In this document: one piece after another, positions 44,401 through 54,493 of the stretch
Layout of the letters: every line of letters starts with the position of its first letter
Position numbering within the stretch: position 1 is the first letter of the stretch
Source of the DNA: Pseudofabraea citricarpa
Taxonomy: Eukaryota; Ascomycota; Leotiomycetes; Helotiales; Dermateaceae
Assembly (NCBI GenBank): GCA_029641185.1
Contig: JAPWGK010000010.1
Coordinates: 372,001 to 436,000, forward strand
Reading direction: 5' to 3'
DNA length: 64,000 bases
Made by a program: the position numbers and the translations under genes
Notes under the pieces: model-generated
Seen by the model: the letters and a program-made list of their open reading frames with translations, nothing else
What the model was told of the DNA's origin: nothing
The model's database searches: none

Positions 44401-47400
44401 TGATCTAGCACAATATCTCGAGACTGATAGGAATGAAAAAATGGACCTTGGAGAAATTCTGGCCCGATATGCCCTAATCAGCGATCCGAACGATAGCCGG
44501 CGATACATGGTTTGGACTGTTCATCACGTACTATATGATGGATGGTCGGAACCGCTAATACTCGAAAAGGTTAGCAATGCTTTAAGTAACGACCATATCG
44601 AGACAGAAGTACAGATGAGGGACTTCGTTAAATATGTGCGCCTTGAAGATGAAGCTGCCATGCAAGAATTTTGGCGGGAGGGATTGAAAGGCGCTGTCGG
44701 GCCTCAATTTCCACATCTGCCATCTAGAGACTATTTGCCAACACCGGATTCGATGCTTGAGCATCAGATTTCTGTAGATACAAGCTCTAGGTCGCCATTC
44801 ACAATGGCAACGTTGATTCGTGGTGCTTGGGCGCTCGTGGCATCTCAATACACAGGAAGCGACGACGTCGTGTTTGGAGAGACGCTCACAGGTCGGGACA
44901 TTCCGTTTGCGGGAGTCGAAAGAATTATAGGTCCATTGATTGCAACTCTCCCAGTTCGAATACGTATCGATCGAACAAGCTCTGTTGAGTCTTACCTACA
45001 CGCCATACAACAGGGCATGTTGACCCGTACACCCTATCAGCATATGGGAATGCAAAACATCAGGAAAGTTAGTCCGGATGCCCAACAAGCATGCGAGACT
45101 GGTACAGGTCTAGTTATCCAGCCAGAATCGGAACATTTGGGTAGTGAACTTGGCTTTGATGAGGGAGATGTCGTACGCGAAGCGCTACATTTTAACCCGT
45201 ACCCACTCATGCTAGCTTGTGGGGTTCGAAAGGGTGGCTTCAGAGTGTGCGTAAATTTTGACAGCAACCTAATTGAAGTTGCACAAATGGAAAGAATGCT
45301 TGCACAGCTAGAAATGGCCTTTTTGGAGTTGACGAGAAGTCCCACAAGAAAAGTCGGCGACATCTCTTGCCTACCCGAGGCGGAGTTGAACCAAATTTGG
45401 GAATGGAATCGGTCTCCTCCATTGTCCTTGGACGAGTCATTGGGAAGGGTGCGAGCTGATGCAAGTATCAAACAAGGATCAATCTATCCTCGTGTGGTGG
45501 TTCCTTGGGTGTGTCAACCGCAGAACCCATATTTGTTGTCGCCTATCGGTTGTGTTGGCGAGCTCTGGCTGGAAGGCGCGGTCTTTTCAGGTGAAAGCAT
45601 TGAATCTCCCGCCTGGCTGGTGGCTGGTAGCTCTACTGATGCGGGGCGAAAAGGGAAGGTGCAACCAACAAGCGACCTGGTCTATTTACGGGAGGACGGC
45701 AGCTTGATATTTGTTAGTCGAAAGGAGAATGTCTTACTGGTCCAAGGCCATGCATTGGATATCGCAAATTTCGAAGCTCATTTGACAAGACATCTCCCGC
45801 CAACAATCCGTGCTGCTCCAGCAGTCTTCCAATCATTGCCAGAAAACACCGAGCAGATACTAGATCGCGAATTAGCTGTCTTCATAGAGCAACCACAGCT
45901 TTCCGAAGAATTCAATGTCGAACTCATGTCAGAGGATCATAATATCACTTGTGGTGCATTGGATCCGCAGAACGGCAAGATGAGGATTTGCCCTACAATC
46001 CCCATTAGCCTTGCTATGGCGCTGAAACAGCTTGACAAGTTCATTCAAGACTCTCTTCCATCATACATGATGCCATCTACGTACGTCGTAGTCGACAAGC
46101 TGCCCACTGACATGAAACAAATCAATCATAGTTTGCTAAACAAGTTAGCCTCGAGAATTCCTCGAGATGTTCTTGCCCAGCTTGTTGAAGGTTTTAAGAA
46201 GGCGTGGATGAATAACACTGTGCAAACAGATTTGACAGCCGCAGAGGATATTCTGCGGTCTTCGTGGGCAAAGATACTTGAAATGAGTCCAGCTCAGATT
46301 GACGTAAACGACAACTTTTTTCGTCTCGGTGGTGACTCTGTCCTGGCAATGAAATTAGTGTCAAGTCTTCGTGCCCGAAGATGTGGTTTGACAGTAGCTG
46401 ATGTCTTCCAGCACATGCGCCTTAGTGACGCTGCCAAAGTTTTGAAACTCAACCAGGTGCCAAAAGAGAGGGCTCAGCCGTACAAAGCCTTTTCGGCCTT
46501 GGGCGATTTGAACGTAGAACAATTCTTGGCTGAAACTATTCGGCCGCAGCTCGCGGAATCACTCTGGTGTATTCAAGATGTATATTCGGTAACAGATTCC
46601 CAAGCTCTAGATATCAGAGCAACCATCAAGGCGCCGCGAACCTCGATACAATACACCATGTTGTACTTCGATAAAAGCATTAATCGAGAGCAGTTATTGG
46701 GCGCCTGCAACAAGCTAGTCAAAACACACGACATTTTGCGCACCGTCTTCATTGAACACGAATCCAGTTTCTTTCAAGTCGTCTTGGATGAGTTAAATAC
46801 TCCTGTGACCTTACAACAAGTTGATATAGAGCTTGAGCATTACGTCGTCGACCTTTGCACGGCGGATATTGAATCGAACTTTCTTCTAGGATCATCTTTT
46901 CTGAAAATGTATTTTGTCGAAGACAAAAACGGCCAAGGGTGCCTTATAATTGGCCTTTCTCATGCTCAGTACGATGGTATTTCTCTGCCCAGGCTACTAC
47001 GAGATCTAGAAATCTTATATACTGGGCAAAAGCTCATTAATTTTGAGCCATTCTCGTCATACATGGCGCGAGTTCGCGACACACATGTCCAGACCGAAGC
47101 ACTACGGTACTGGCGCGATCTTCTAAACGGCTCCTCATTGTCCGTTCTAAACGAAATGTCAGTACGCCCAATGGACAAGTCGATCTTTCACGCTAAACCA
47201 GTCAATATCTTTCAACACACCGAAGAAATAACCACGGCAAATCTTCTTACAGCGGCATGGGCACTGGTACTGGCTCGTCGTCTCCGGGTGGCAGATGTGA
47301 CATTTGGTAGCGTCACTTCAGGCCGAAACATCGACCTCGCAAACGTAGAAAATGTGATGGGCCCATGTTATCAGTTGACTCCAGTTAGAGTTTCATTCCA

Positions 47401-47827
47401 GTGCCAATGGACCGTGATGGACCTCCTGCGATTTGTGCAGAAACAAAGCGCCGAATCTGTGGCTCATGACTTCATCGGTTTCGAAAAGATCTCTAAGCAG
47501 TGCACGCAGTGGTCATCAGAGGTACAATCATTCGACTCTGTTGTCCATCATCAGGACTTTGAGGACTTCGATACAATGCCTTTTGCGGAGGGGGGTTGTA
47601 GAGTAGAGATTTCAAATCCACATGGAGATGCTGCTTATCCTTTGAAGGCTGTCTCGTTCGTCAAAAGCAGTCAAATACATGTCGGCGTTGTCGGAAGCGA
47701 AGATAACTCAGCATTTGTAGATGCAATACTTCATGAGCTGGTTGGGGCTGTTCAAGAATTAGCTGTTTGCAGGTCAGAGGATATATTACTTGATAGTAAA
47801 ATCTTCCAGAAGGAGGTGGCTATTTAA
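41447..47827 (+). CDS. sidD: SidD/NPS6-type fusarinine siderophore NRPS
   Basis: Exons 41447-41908 and 41966-47827 join in phase to 2107 residues, close to the size of known SidD/NPS6 proteins. Domains in order: an N-terminal partial region (1-200); an adenylation domain with FTSGSTGTPKGV (about 386), GYGPCECTIG (516), YKTGDLG, GRKDTQVKLRGQRVELGEIE (634); a carrier domain DNFFLLGGDSLAAM (806); a condensation domain with HHVLYDGWS (1007); a remnant adenylation domain (about 1320-1560) lacking the ATP-binding core; a second carrier DNFFRLGGDSVLAM (1608); and a second condensation domain with SHAQYDGIS (1820). This A-T-C-dA-T-C layout is that of the enzyme that joins and cyclises three anhydromevalonyl-hydroxyornithine units to fusarinine C. 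The 57-nt intron has donor GTGAGC and a GCTAAC branch site. Confidence 0.93.
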
Positions 47828-48268
47828 ACCAAGAGATTATCAAGCTGTTAGGAAATTTTTTCTTTCTCTCATTTTGTTGTGTTGGTTTTAGGTACGCCTG
47901 GACATCTTTATTTTCTAGCACCAATTTAGGTGTTTTCGACACTCTAAGTGTTGAGATTGCACATATGGTAATGACCGCATTGTTGAATCTACAGAGCTTT
48001 CGGTGGAGAAATTTCTTATTCTTCAGTCCTCACAATCATAATTTTCAGTTCAATTGGATCTTCAGTTGAGTTCAGTGTCTTGAATAAACACTACGTTTAT
48101 TGAGTACGTGGCTGGTTGACAAAGATGGCTAACTCCCCTTCCAATCCTAAGCCCGACTCGACAACATCAAGAACACAGCTTTTTACTATAGGCAGAACCA
48201 ACGAATTAGCACTATCTACGAAACGATAAACAAAATGCTAGTTGCGTGACTCACTGACAAAGGCCTCT
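47828..48268. other. Intergenic region downstream of sidD
   Basis: A 441-bp convergent spacer between sidD and the family gene at 48.3 kb. AT-rich; no coding exon recognised. Confidence 0.4.
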
Positions 48269-48877
48269 TCATTGGTGGGCAGAAAGCACTGGCCAGGACA
48301 GACGCACAAAATCTTCGATTTTCTTGGCGATAGCTTCGTCAATCTTTTGGGCATTCTTGATGCTTTCAGAAAACTGATTCCAATACTTTTCCTTCTCGTC
48401 GGTCAGATTGGGAGGAAGCTTGACTTCTTTGATGGAGACTTCAAAATCATTTGACGCCCTAATGTATCTTCCATCAATCTGCGCCTTCTGTGCTACCATT
48501 CTTGCCTGTTTCTGACACTCCTCCTGAGTAGGCAGCCGACTCTCTCTAGCCCATACTGGAGTAAACTCGTTGATCACAGTACCTAGACGACCCCAGACAC
48601 TAGCCGCAATCTTACTGAGCTCGCTTGGCGTTTTCAATTTGGCAATCTCGATCAAAGTCAAGGGACCGCGCCACTCTGGAATGTTCGAGACGGCATACAG
48701 CTTGATGCTGTTACTGCTAGCTGATGTACTATTATCGGAGGTTGAGATATCACCACAACTGGTAGTAGTGTCTACAATACCAATGATATCGAAGTCATCG
48801 TCACTGGAAACGATGGCCCAGTCAGCGCTTCCGGCGTTACTGTTGACGAAGTCTTCCTCGGTAAAGCGCAGAGACAT
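48269..48877 (-). CDS. Unrecognised acidic protein, member 2 of the local gene family
   Basis: Single exon, 202 residues from ATG 48877. The first 65 residues are acidic and Ser/Thr-rich (SSDDDFDIIGIVD, then an S/T/N stretch). Then comes the family block: EWRGPLTLIEIAKLKTPSEL, VWGRLGTVINEFTPVWARES, LPTQEECQKQARM and a charged helical C-terminus (NQFSESIKNAQKIDEAI). The close relative at 49.7-50.3 kb shares WRGPLTL.EIAK and WGR.GT.IN.F.PVW; the gene at 23.5 kb is more distant. No signal peptide or membrane span. I do not recognise the family; it looks lineage-restricted. The shared block suggests a small folded helical domain after a variable acidic tail. Confidence 0.68.
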   Translation of the reverse strand: MSLRFTEEDFVNSNAGSADWAIVSSDDDFDIIGIVDTTTSCGDISTSDNSTSASSNSIKLYAVSNIPEWRGPLTLIEIAKLKTPSELSKIAASVWGRLGTVINEFTPVWARESRLPTQEECQKQARMVAQKAQIDGRYIRASNDFEVSIKEVKLPPNLTDEKEKYWNQFSESIKNAQKIDEAIAKKIEDFVRLSWPVLSAHQ

Positions 48878-49690
48878 CCTAAATCAAGTGCCCGTCAGAT
48901 GTGTTCATCGGTGGAGAACGTTATGAAGAAGGTTGAAGGAAATTACATACTTGCATGGGGTTTCTGAGAAACTTTCTGGGCGTATTGTGTAGACACGTTT
49001 GTGGTTGGATATGTTGTAATTTTTGAAATGTAAAGTTTGCGACGCACGCTTGTAAATTCTAGAAGAGATATAATTCACCCACTCGAAGTCACATGCCCTC
49101 GGAATTCCTAACAGCAAAAATAGCAAACATACTGTTAAATGGGTAATCATAAATAAAATAGCTAACATTTTATCATTGCATTTGATTCTGTATATTTCGT
49201 GGGGCGGTACTAAAGCTGCTAGAATGAAACGAGGCAATACACTTTAATTATTTCATGCTTCCCGACCACCTTTTTCAATCCCGTACTAGTCTTCTACATG
49301 TACTTATTTATACTTGGCAGATAGATTGATATACAACAGATAGAGGAGCAATTATTGAGTGTGCCATAGTATATTTCTGTATTGATCATCTATCCCCAAG
49401 CCTTTCCTTTTGTCCGTGACTAAAGCGATTCTTCACTTAGGAACAATTAATTCCAATTTAAAGAAACTGTAGAGAGCTATGTTAACGAGCAGTTGATTCA
49501 AGAGCTAACTAATGGTTTGCCAAAAGCTCTCCCAAGCCGAGAAACACCACCATCCCTGCCTTGCGACTGCCATGCCATCATAACCTCCAAGATTCTAGAC
49601 ATCAAGTTTGGCACTACATAAAATGGATTAGTAACTCTCTTTAAGCGGCAAGACTGACTCAAGGGGTTTCTATCATAACTTACTAGCTGT
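48878..49690. other. Intergenic region between two family members
   Basis: About 810 bp, AT-rich. Short ORFs at 48905-49237 and 49498-49701 (-) have no motif and no similarity to the family block. No gene supported. Confidence 0.4.
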
Positions 49691-50336
49691 TTACCTGACA
49701 CGAATTTTGTCCATGGTTAGAAAGTCTTTGTTAAAAGGCCAAAAAAAATGCCCTCGAACTTCTGGGTAAGCGTCCTCAACTCTCTGGGCCTGTCTGACAT
49801 TCTGAGAAAATCGAACCCAGAGTGCCTGTTTGTCATTCTCCTTCATACTGGCATCGAGCTTGACCTGAGCAGTAAAGTAGTCAATGTCATCTGCTGCCCT
49901 GACAAGCTTTTTGTCGATCTCGGTCTTTTTCTTGATCATATCCATGTGCTTTATGTGTTCTTCTCGGCTAGGAGCGCGAGTATCTATCACCCATACCGGA
50001 ATAAATACGTTAATCGTCGTTCCAACACGTCCCCATATGCTCTTAAGGATCTCATGGCTTTGTTTGTCCCTTGCTTGCAATCTTGGCAATCTCAACAAGT
50101 GTTAAAGGACCACGCCACTCATCAGACTTCATGCCGTTGTTAGACGAGGTGCTTTTGGCAACTTCAAAGGTATCCTGAGTATGTTCGAAATCCGTGGTAG
50201 ACCGCGAGGTATCCGCCAAGCTAATCACGTCGGAGTTGTCTGCGATAAGAGACCAACCAGATTCAGATTCAGGTTTGTCACATGCGGGACCGGAGAACTC
50301 GGACAGGATATCGTCATCGCTGAAGTAGAAGCTCAT
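49691..50336 (-). pseudogene. Frameshifted member 3 of the local gene family
   Basis: Starts at ATG 50336 (MSFYFSDDDILSEFSG), has the acidic N-terminus and reads into the family block EWRGPLTLVEIAKIA, then the frame is lost and stops. The block continues in another frame (RDKQSHEILKSIWGRVGTTINVFIPVW..) down to the stop at 49691. Alignment with the intact relative shows the switch at 50071-50078, where TTGC is tandemly duplicated (GCAAGCAA on the coding strand). One copy fewer would restore the frame and give exactly the 13-residue spacing of the relative. No splice donor lies at the join, so an intron is unlikely. Either a recent pseudogene or an assembly error. Confidence 0.7.
50071..50078. 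repeat. Tandem TTGC duplication causing a frameshift
   Basis: TTGCTTGC on the plus strand; the extra 4 bp break the family-3 reading frame. Confidence 0.7.
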
Positions 50337-51479
50337 GCTATGAAAGGAAGCGTTAGCAGTGTGTCTAATAGGCGGGGAGGGAAGAAAAGTCGTGCACATG
50401 AAAGCCCTACTCGTGAGCTAGGCTCAATGAAGATGAATTACTGCCTGTTTTTTGCTACGGTGGACAGTGTAAAAGGGAGTTGAAAAAATCCGAAAGGTGG
50501 TTCACGAGTTTAGAGTCATATGTTTCGTGTAGGAGTTGTTGAAAACTTGAGCGTTATTGTAGGATTAGATATTTACTATGTGTAAAAGCTAAGAAAGTTC
50601 TAGAAGTATGCAATTCACTCAGATAAATCTTCGAAGGTCACGCGTAGCGTAGAATGCGCCAGCAGTTAGGACGCAGGTATAAATGCTGGCTCGGTTAATA
50701 TTTCCCCACGACTCCATACGGAGATGGGGCAATAAATATCTTTCTTTGGTAACACTGATTAATAGTGCAATAAAAGAAAATTATTAAAGTTGGTCGTGTT
50801 CTGTCTTTAAGCTAATTCAAGTCCCAATTTTACACTTGACATCATTTGAAACCGTGGGCATAAAGGAGCATTTTGAATTGGACGAAAGAATAAAATCACC
50901 TCTTGTGTGAAAGTTCTTGCATCAAACCTAATCCAACTGTCAGCTTTATTATAAGAGGCAGCCGATTGTTCTTCCCTGGCCACTTCTAATATAGAGATGT
51001 GAAGTGACATAATTATTATTCTGGAGATTCGAGCTTTCAGTGCCAGTACTAAAGCACTTGATAATATTTGGAATAGAAGACACCGGGGAGAGATGAACAT
51101 CAGACACTTATTTGTCGCATTTGAAGAAAACATGTCATACCATAAACGTAACACGCTAGATGTTCAAACACAGCAGATTAGTGTCAGACAATTCGAACCC
51201 TTTCCATATTTTAGTCTTTAGCAGCACATTTAATATTATATTTTCATTCATAGTTTCACCTGTTAGTTTACGCAAAGTATATTTCTACCGACAGTCATAT
51301 ATATGTCAAACTTCCGTAGTAGTAGCAACACAGTTCTAATAGAAATAAATTTTGTCAAATTCAGTTTAAAATCTCGCAATAATGTTCCTTCTAGCAGTGT
51401 GTAAGTACACTAAACAATGTTACCGTTTCTATCACTTCCATCACAGCCTTCCACCTTCTACAGGGAATTGATACATAGA
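50337..51479. other. Intergenic region upstream of family member 3
   Basis: About 1.1 kb, AT-rich, holding the promoter of the frameshifted gene and the 3' flank of the RidA gene. ORF 50807-51154 (-) has no known motif. No gene supported. Confidence 0.4.
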
Positions 51480-52047
51480 CTAGCCCCATTTTTTCTCAGG
51501 AATAGCAACAATTGCTTCTACCTCAATTAAAAAATTTCCTGGCAACTCGCCAACTTGTACTGCAGTTCTAGCGGGTTTGGGACTTGGCAAAAAGTCGCGG
51601 TAAACAGTATTCATTGCCGCGTAATCCGAGATGTTAGCGAGCAAAATCGTGACTTTCAAAGCATATTCCCAAGATGTTCCGGCTTCCTCGAGGATATTGC
51701 CAATATTCGTGAGTACTTGGCGCTATTTGGATGTTAATACGCCTCTTTCGTTGAAAATCTAAAAGGATGCACTTACCGTCTCGTTTGCGATGCCACCGCT
51801 TACAATTGTTCCATTGAGTGATCCAGCTGTACCAGATGTGAAGAGAATGCCTGACTTGGTACTTGTACCGCTTGCTATAATTGGTTAGACTAGTACAGAT
51901 CTGAGGTGTTCATTTGGGCTTACTAAACAGTGGCCCTTGAGTGCCATAGTACGTAACTGGTGATGTCGCATTCTTTTTCCAGGCTGCAGAACCAGAACTG
52001 AATGCTACCACAGCCAGGAAGAACCTTGTAAAAGCTGTGAAATGCAT
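51480..52047 (-). CDS. RidA/YjgF/UK114-family protein with apparent signal peptide
   Basis: Exons 52047-51924, 51874-51777 and 51722-51480 join in phase to 154 residues. The RidA fold is clear: GILFTSGTAGSLNGTIVSGGI, then QVLTNIGNILEEAGTSWEYALKVTILLANISDYAAMNTVYRDF and PKPARTAVQVGELPGNFLIEVEAIVAI. The arginine in ARTAV that binds the substrate carboxylate in RidA imine deaminases is present. Unusually, the N-terminus is hydrophobic (MHFTAFTRFFLAVVAFSSGSAA), a good signal peptide, so the product should enter the secretory path. Classical RidA is cytosolic or mitochondrial and clears reactive enamines from PLP enzymes. A secreted or vacuolar member may act on other substrates. Neighbours give no pathway hint. 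Confidence 0.85.
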
Positions 52048-53155
52048 ATTCGAGTTTGATGTTCGTGATGTCTTGAAAATTAGAAAGAAGAAAATCGCAT
52101 TTACAACTTGCTGATGTCCACGTCAGTCGGGGGGAAAGAAGCTTATCTTTTATACCTACCTTGCATGCGTCATGGAAATTGACTTTTCAACATTCAGATA
52201 CAATTCTTGGGAAACCCGCGCTTCCGGTTGTTGAGCACATAACATTGCTATTGTGGGCATTGTTGCTTGTGCAAAGGTGGGATAAGTGCTTCCAAGCCAC
52301 TTTATTAGCATTTCGCGTACTCGCTAAAGTAGGTATGTATGCTTGGTGCCGATGAACAGCAGCGAGATGTCAATCCATATAGTCATGATAATTTATTCTA
52401 CCATGAAGCGGTACATATTCAACACCAGAGGGGATTGATTCTGTTGCAATTTGTTTCCAAGAATTGCAGACTTAATTCAGCGAAATTGAAACAAATGGAG
52501 GTGTGTTCCTTGGCATGATAAGAAAGGCTTAGCCGATATCAAAGGATTTAAACGAATTTAGCAGGAGATGTGGTGACGACGACGGTGGGCACTGAGCACT
52601 GAGCCTTGATAAGTTTGTTAGTGTTCTATGCTTCATCTCTAATCAATCCGACTGATGACTATGAAGTTGTGGTCAGAAAATACAAGAGGCTTATCATTCA
52701 CCCCACTAAGCAAGTTTATCTGGTGTCTTGGTTTCCCTTGGCTATACTCGCTTAATGGAAACGCGAAATTTTAGGCCAATAGCGAGCATATCCTAACGTG
52801 ACCTTCTCGTCATACTGCGCCCTTTGTGGCCCGATGTCTAGGCAATACCTAAAACCGTGCTGATTTTCTCTTTTTTGAGATCCCTTATTGAGCTGTAGAA
52901 GAAGGAAAAAGTCTAAGTACAACCTCCCTCCTCACCGCGCGCCATTATCTTAGCAATAACACAAATCTTTCTTATGCATTCACTTCTAAATCAAGCAGTG
53001 CATCGCAGACATATCTAGGTCATAAATCACAAGATGACATAATTATTTTGAGAAGCTGAAAGAGAAATAAAAGGGAAAGGGAAAGACACGTGTCCGTTTA
53101 CTGCAAGGGCTAGTACGGCTAGATCCGCGCTAATTAACTGCTAATAAATTAGATG

Positions 53156-53171
53156 ATATATATATATATAT
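53156..53171. repeat. (AT)8 microsatellite
   Basis: Sixteen bases of alternating A and T in an AT-rich spacer. Confidence 0.8.
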
Positions 53172-53578
53172 GCTTCATTCGCCGTATTAAATTTAGATTG
53201 CGAGTAGAATTAGAATAAAACATGATACTTTATCATTGCTGAATGGAACAAATGCGTATTTGGGCATGTGCACCAGTATTGATTAAAAGGTTCTATTGTG
53301 TCTAAGCCTTGGTATTCCCCTCGTGACTAACGCTCGTTTTTTAATCGCGTAATAAGTAGGAATAAGCTGGCAATTCGAATTATTTGTATTGATGAATTAA
53401 AATTAATCAAAGCCTCATAATCGGGTCACTAACTCGAATAGGCATTGGATGCTCTACAACTTTGCGTCACATTAAATAAGTTCAAATCATTGTCTGAATC
53501 TTCTAAAAAAAATCTGGATTGGCGTAAACATATCTGCCTCCTAATAATACTGAAAGGGTATCTTCAACTCCAAAAACC

Positions 53579-53594
53579 AAAAAAAAAAAAAAAA
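53579..53594. repeat. A16 homopolymer
   Basis: Sixteen consecutive A residues, about 270 bp beyond the 3' end of the RING gene. Confidence 0.8.
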
Positions 53595-53866
53595 CCTGCG
53601 CTATTATCATACTGTATGTGAGTCCCCCCCAAAAAGGCTTATGCCCAATCCCGACCATTCCTAGAGCTAAACAGTATACTCTATACCATTAGAGGTAAGA
53701 GCCAATGCTAGTCTGCGAATGAGATAGCATGATAGGTTTCGATACCACAAAAAGAGAGTTGTGTTCACCAGATAGCATAAGTTCAATATGCAACCGATGG
53801 AAATGCGGAGTTTCGCTTCTTAATGATGCGTCTTGGAGAGGAAAACCTGCCTCAATTTAACCTTGA

Positions 53867-54493
53867 TTACTCATGGTCCGTTATGAAGCGGTAATAAGGA
53901 GGTAATCGTAAAACATCTGTATCCGCTCCGATGAATCTTGCTGCCCGAGTTGTGGTATGCGTGTGCAATTGAGCTTGATGAGACTCTCTAACTTGATCCA
54001 GGTCTCTAATTTGTCCCCCCCCTGCCGAACTATCCTCTGGCCGAATTCTTAGCCGTAGCATGCCCGTTTCTAACACACCGGCTTGATTATCTCCATTCTC
54101 GATTTCTCTAGATTGAGGTATCTGCAACTCTCGAGCCGTGATCATTCCTTCATTTCTTTCAGTATCAGGAGATGTCTTGTGATGGACATCGCATCCTTGA
54201 TATCGGTGTATAGGCTGGTTCTCCAAGGGTCTGTAGAATAGTCCAACGCACAGAAGGCAGGCTCGACACAATGGACAACTCTCCTTCAAGTAAACGTGAA
54301 TCCAGTAGGCCACACAAAGATAACAGAAGATATGGTTACATCCTGTTAGAACCTCCATTTCAATTGGCAGCGTACATATTACGCAGCTCTCTTCCTTCGA
54401 TTTTAGGGGTTTAATGCGTCGCTTGCGTGCTAACCGGGGTTTATTCCCACTGGTGCTTGCAGAACGTGGTACTGTAATGTTGTGCTGAGACAT
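53867..54493 (-). CDS. RING-finger protein, probable E3 ubiquitin ligase
   Basis: Single exon, 208 residues from ATG 54493. A basic N-terminus (KPRLARKRRIKPLK) is followed by a C3HC4-type RING at about residues 37-76: CVIC, then TGCNHIFCYLC, then SCPLC. The spacing fits a RING-HC domain that binds E2 enzymes. The rest is polar with no other domain; it contains HHK, RNEG and repeated charged patches. The target is unknown. There is no intron, and the gene stands at the edge of a long AT-rich block, which may place it in a fast-evolving, repeat-rich compartment. Codon use does not look decayed and no internal stop is present. Confidence 0.75.
   Translation of the reverse strand: MSQHNITVPRSASTSGNKPRLARKRRIKPLKSKEESCVICTLPIEMEVLTGCNHIFCYLCVAYWIHVYLKESCPLCRACLLCVGLFYRPLENQPIHRYQGCDVHHKTSPDTERNEGMITARELQIPQSREIENGDNQAGVLETGMLRLRIRPEDSSAGGGQIRDLDQVRESHQAQLHTHTTTRAARFIGADTDVLRLPPYYRFITDHE

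Larger units (their letters stand above)
52048..53866. other. Intergenic region, RidA promoter to RING gene
   Basis: About 1.8 kb, AT-rich. No gene supported. Contains an (AT)8 run at 53156-53171 and an A16 run at 53579-53594. ORF 52161-52355 (+) has no known motif. Confidence 0.4.

Noticed and set aside
49691..50336. An intron bridging the frameshift in family member 3
   Set aside because: No GT donor lies near the break, and a 4-bp duplication explains the shift with the correct residue spacing.
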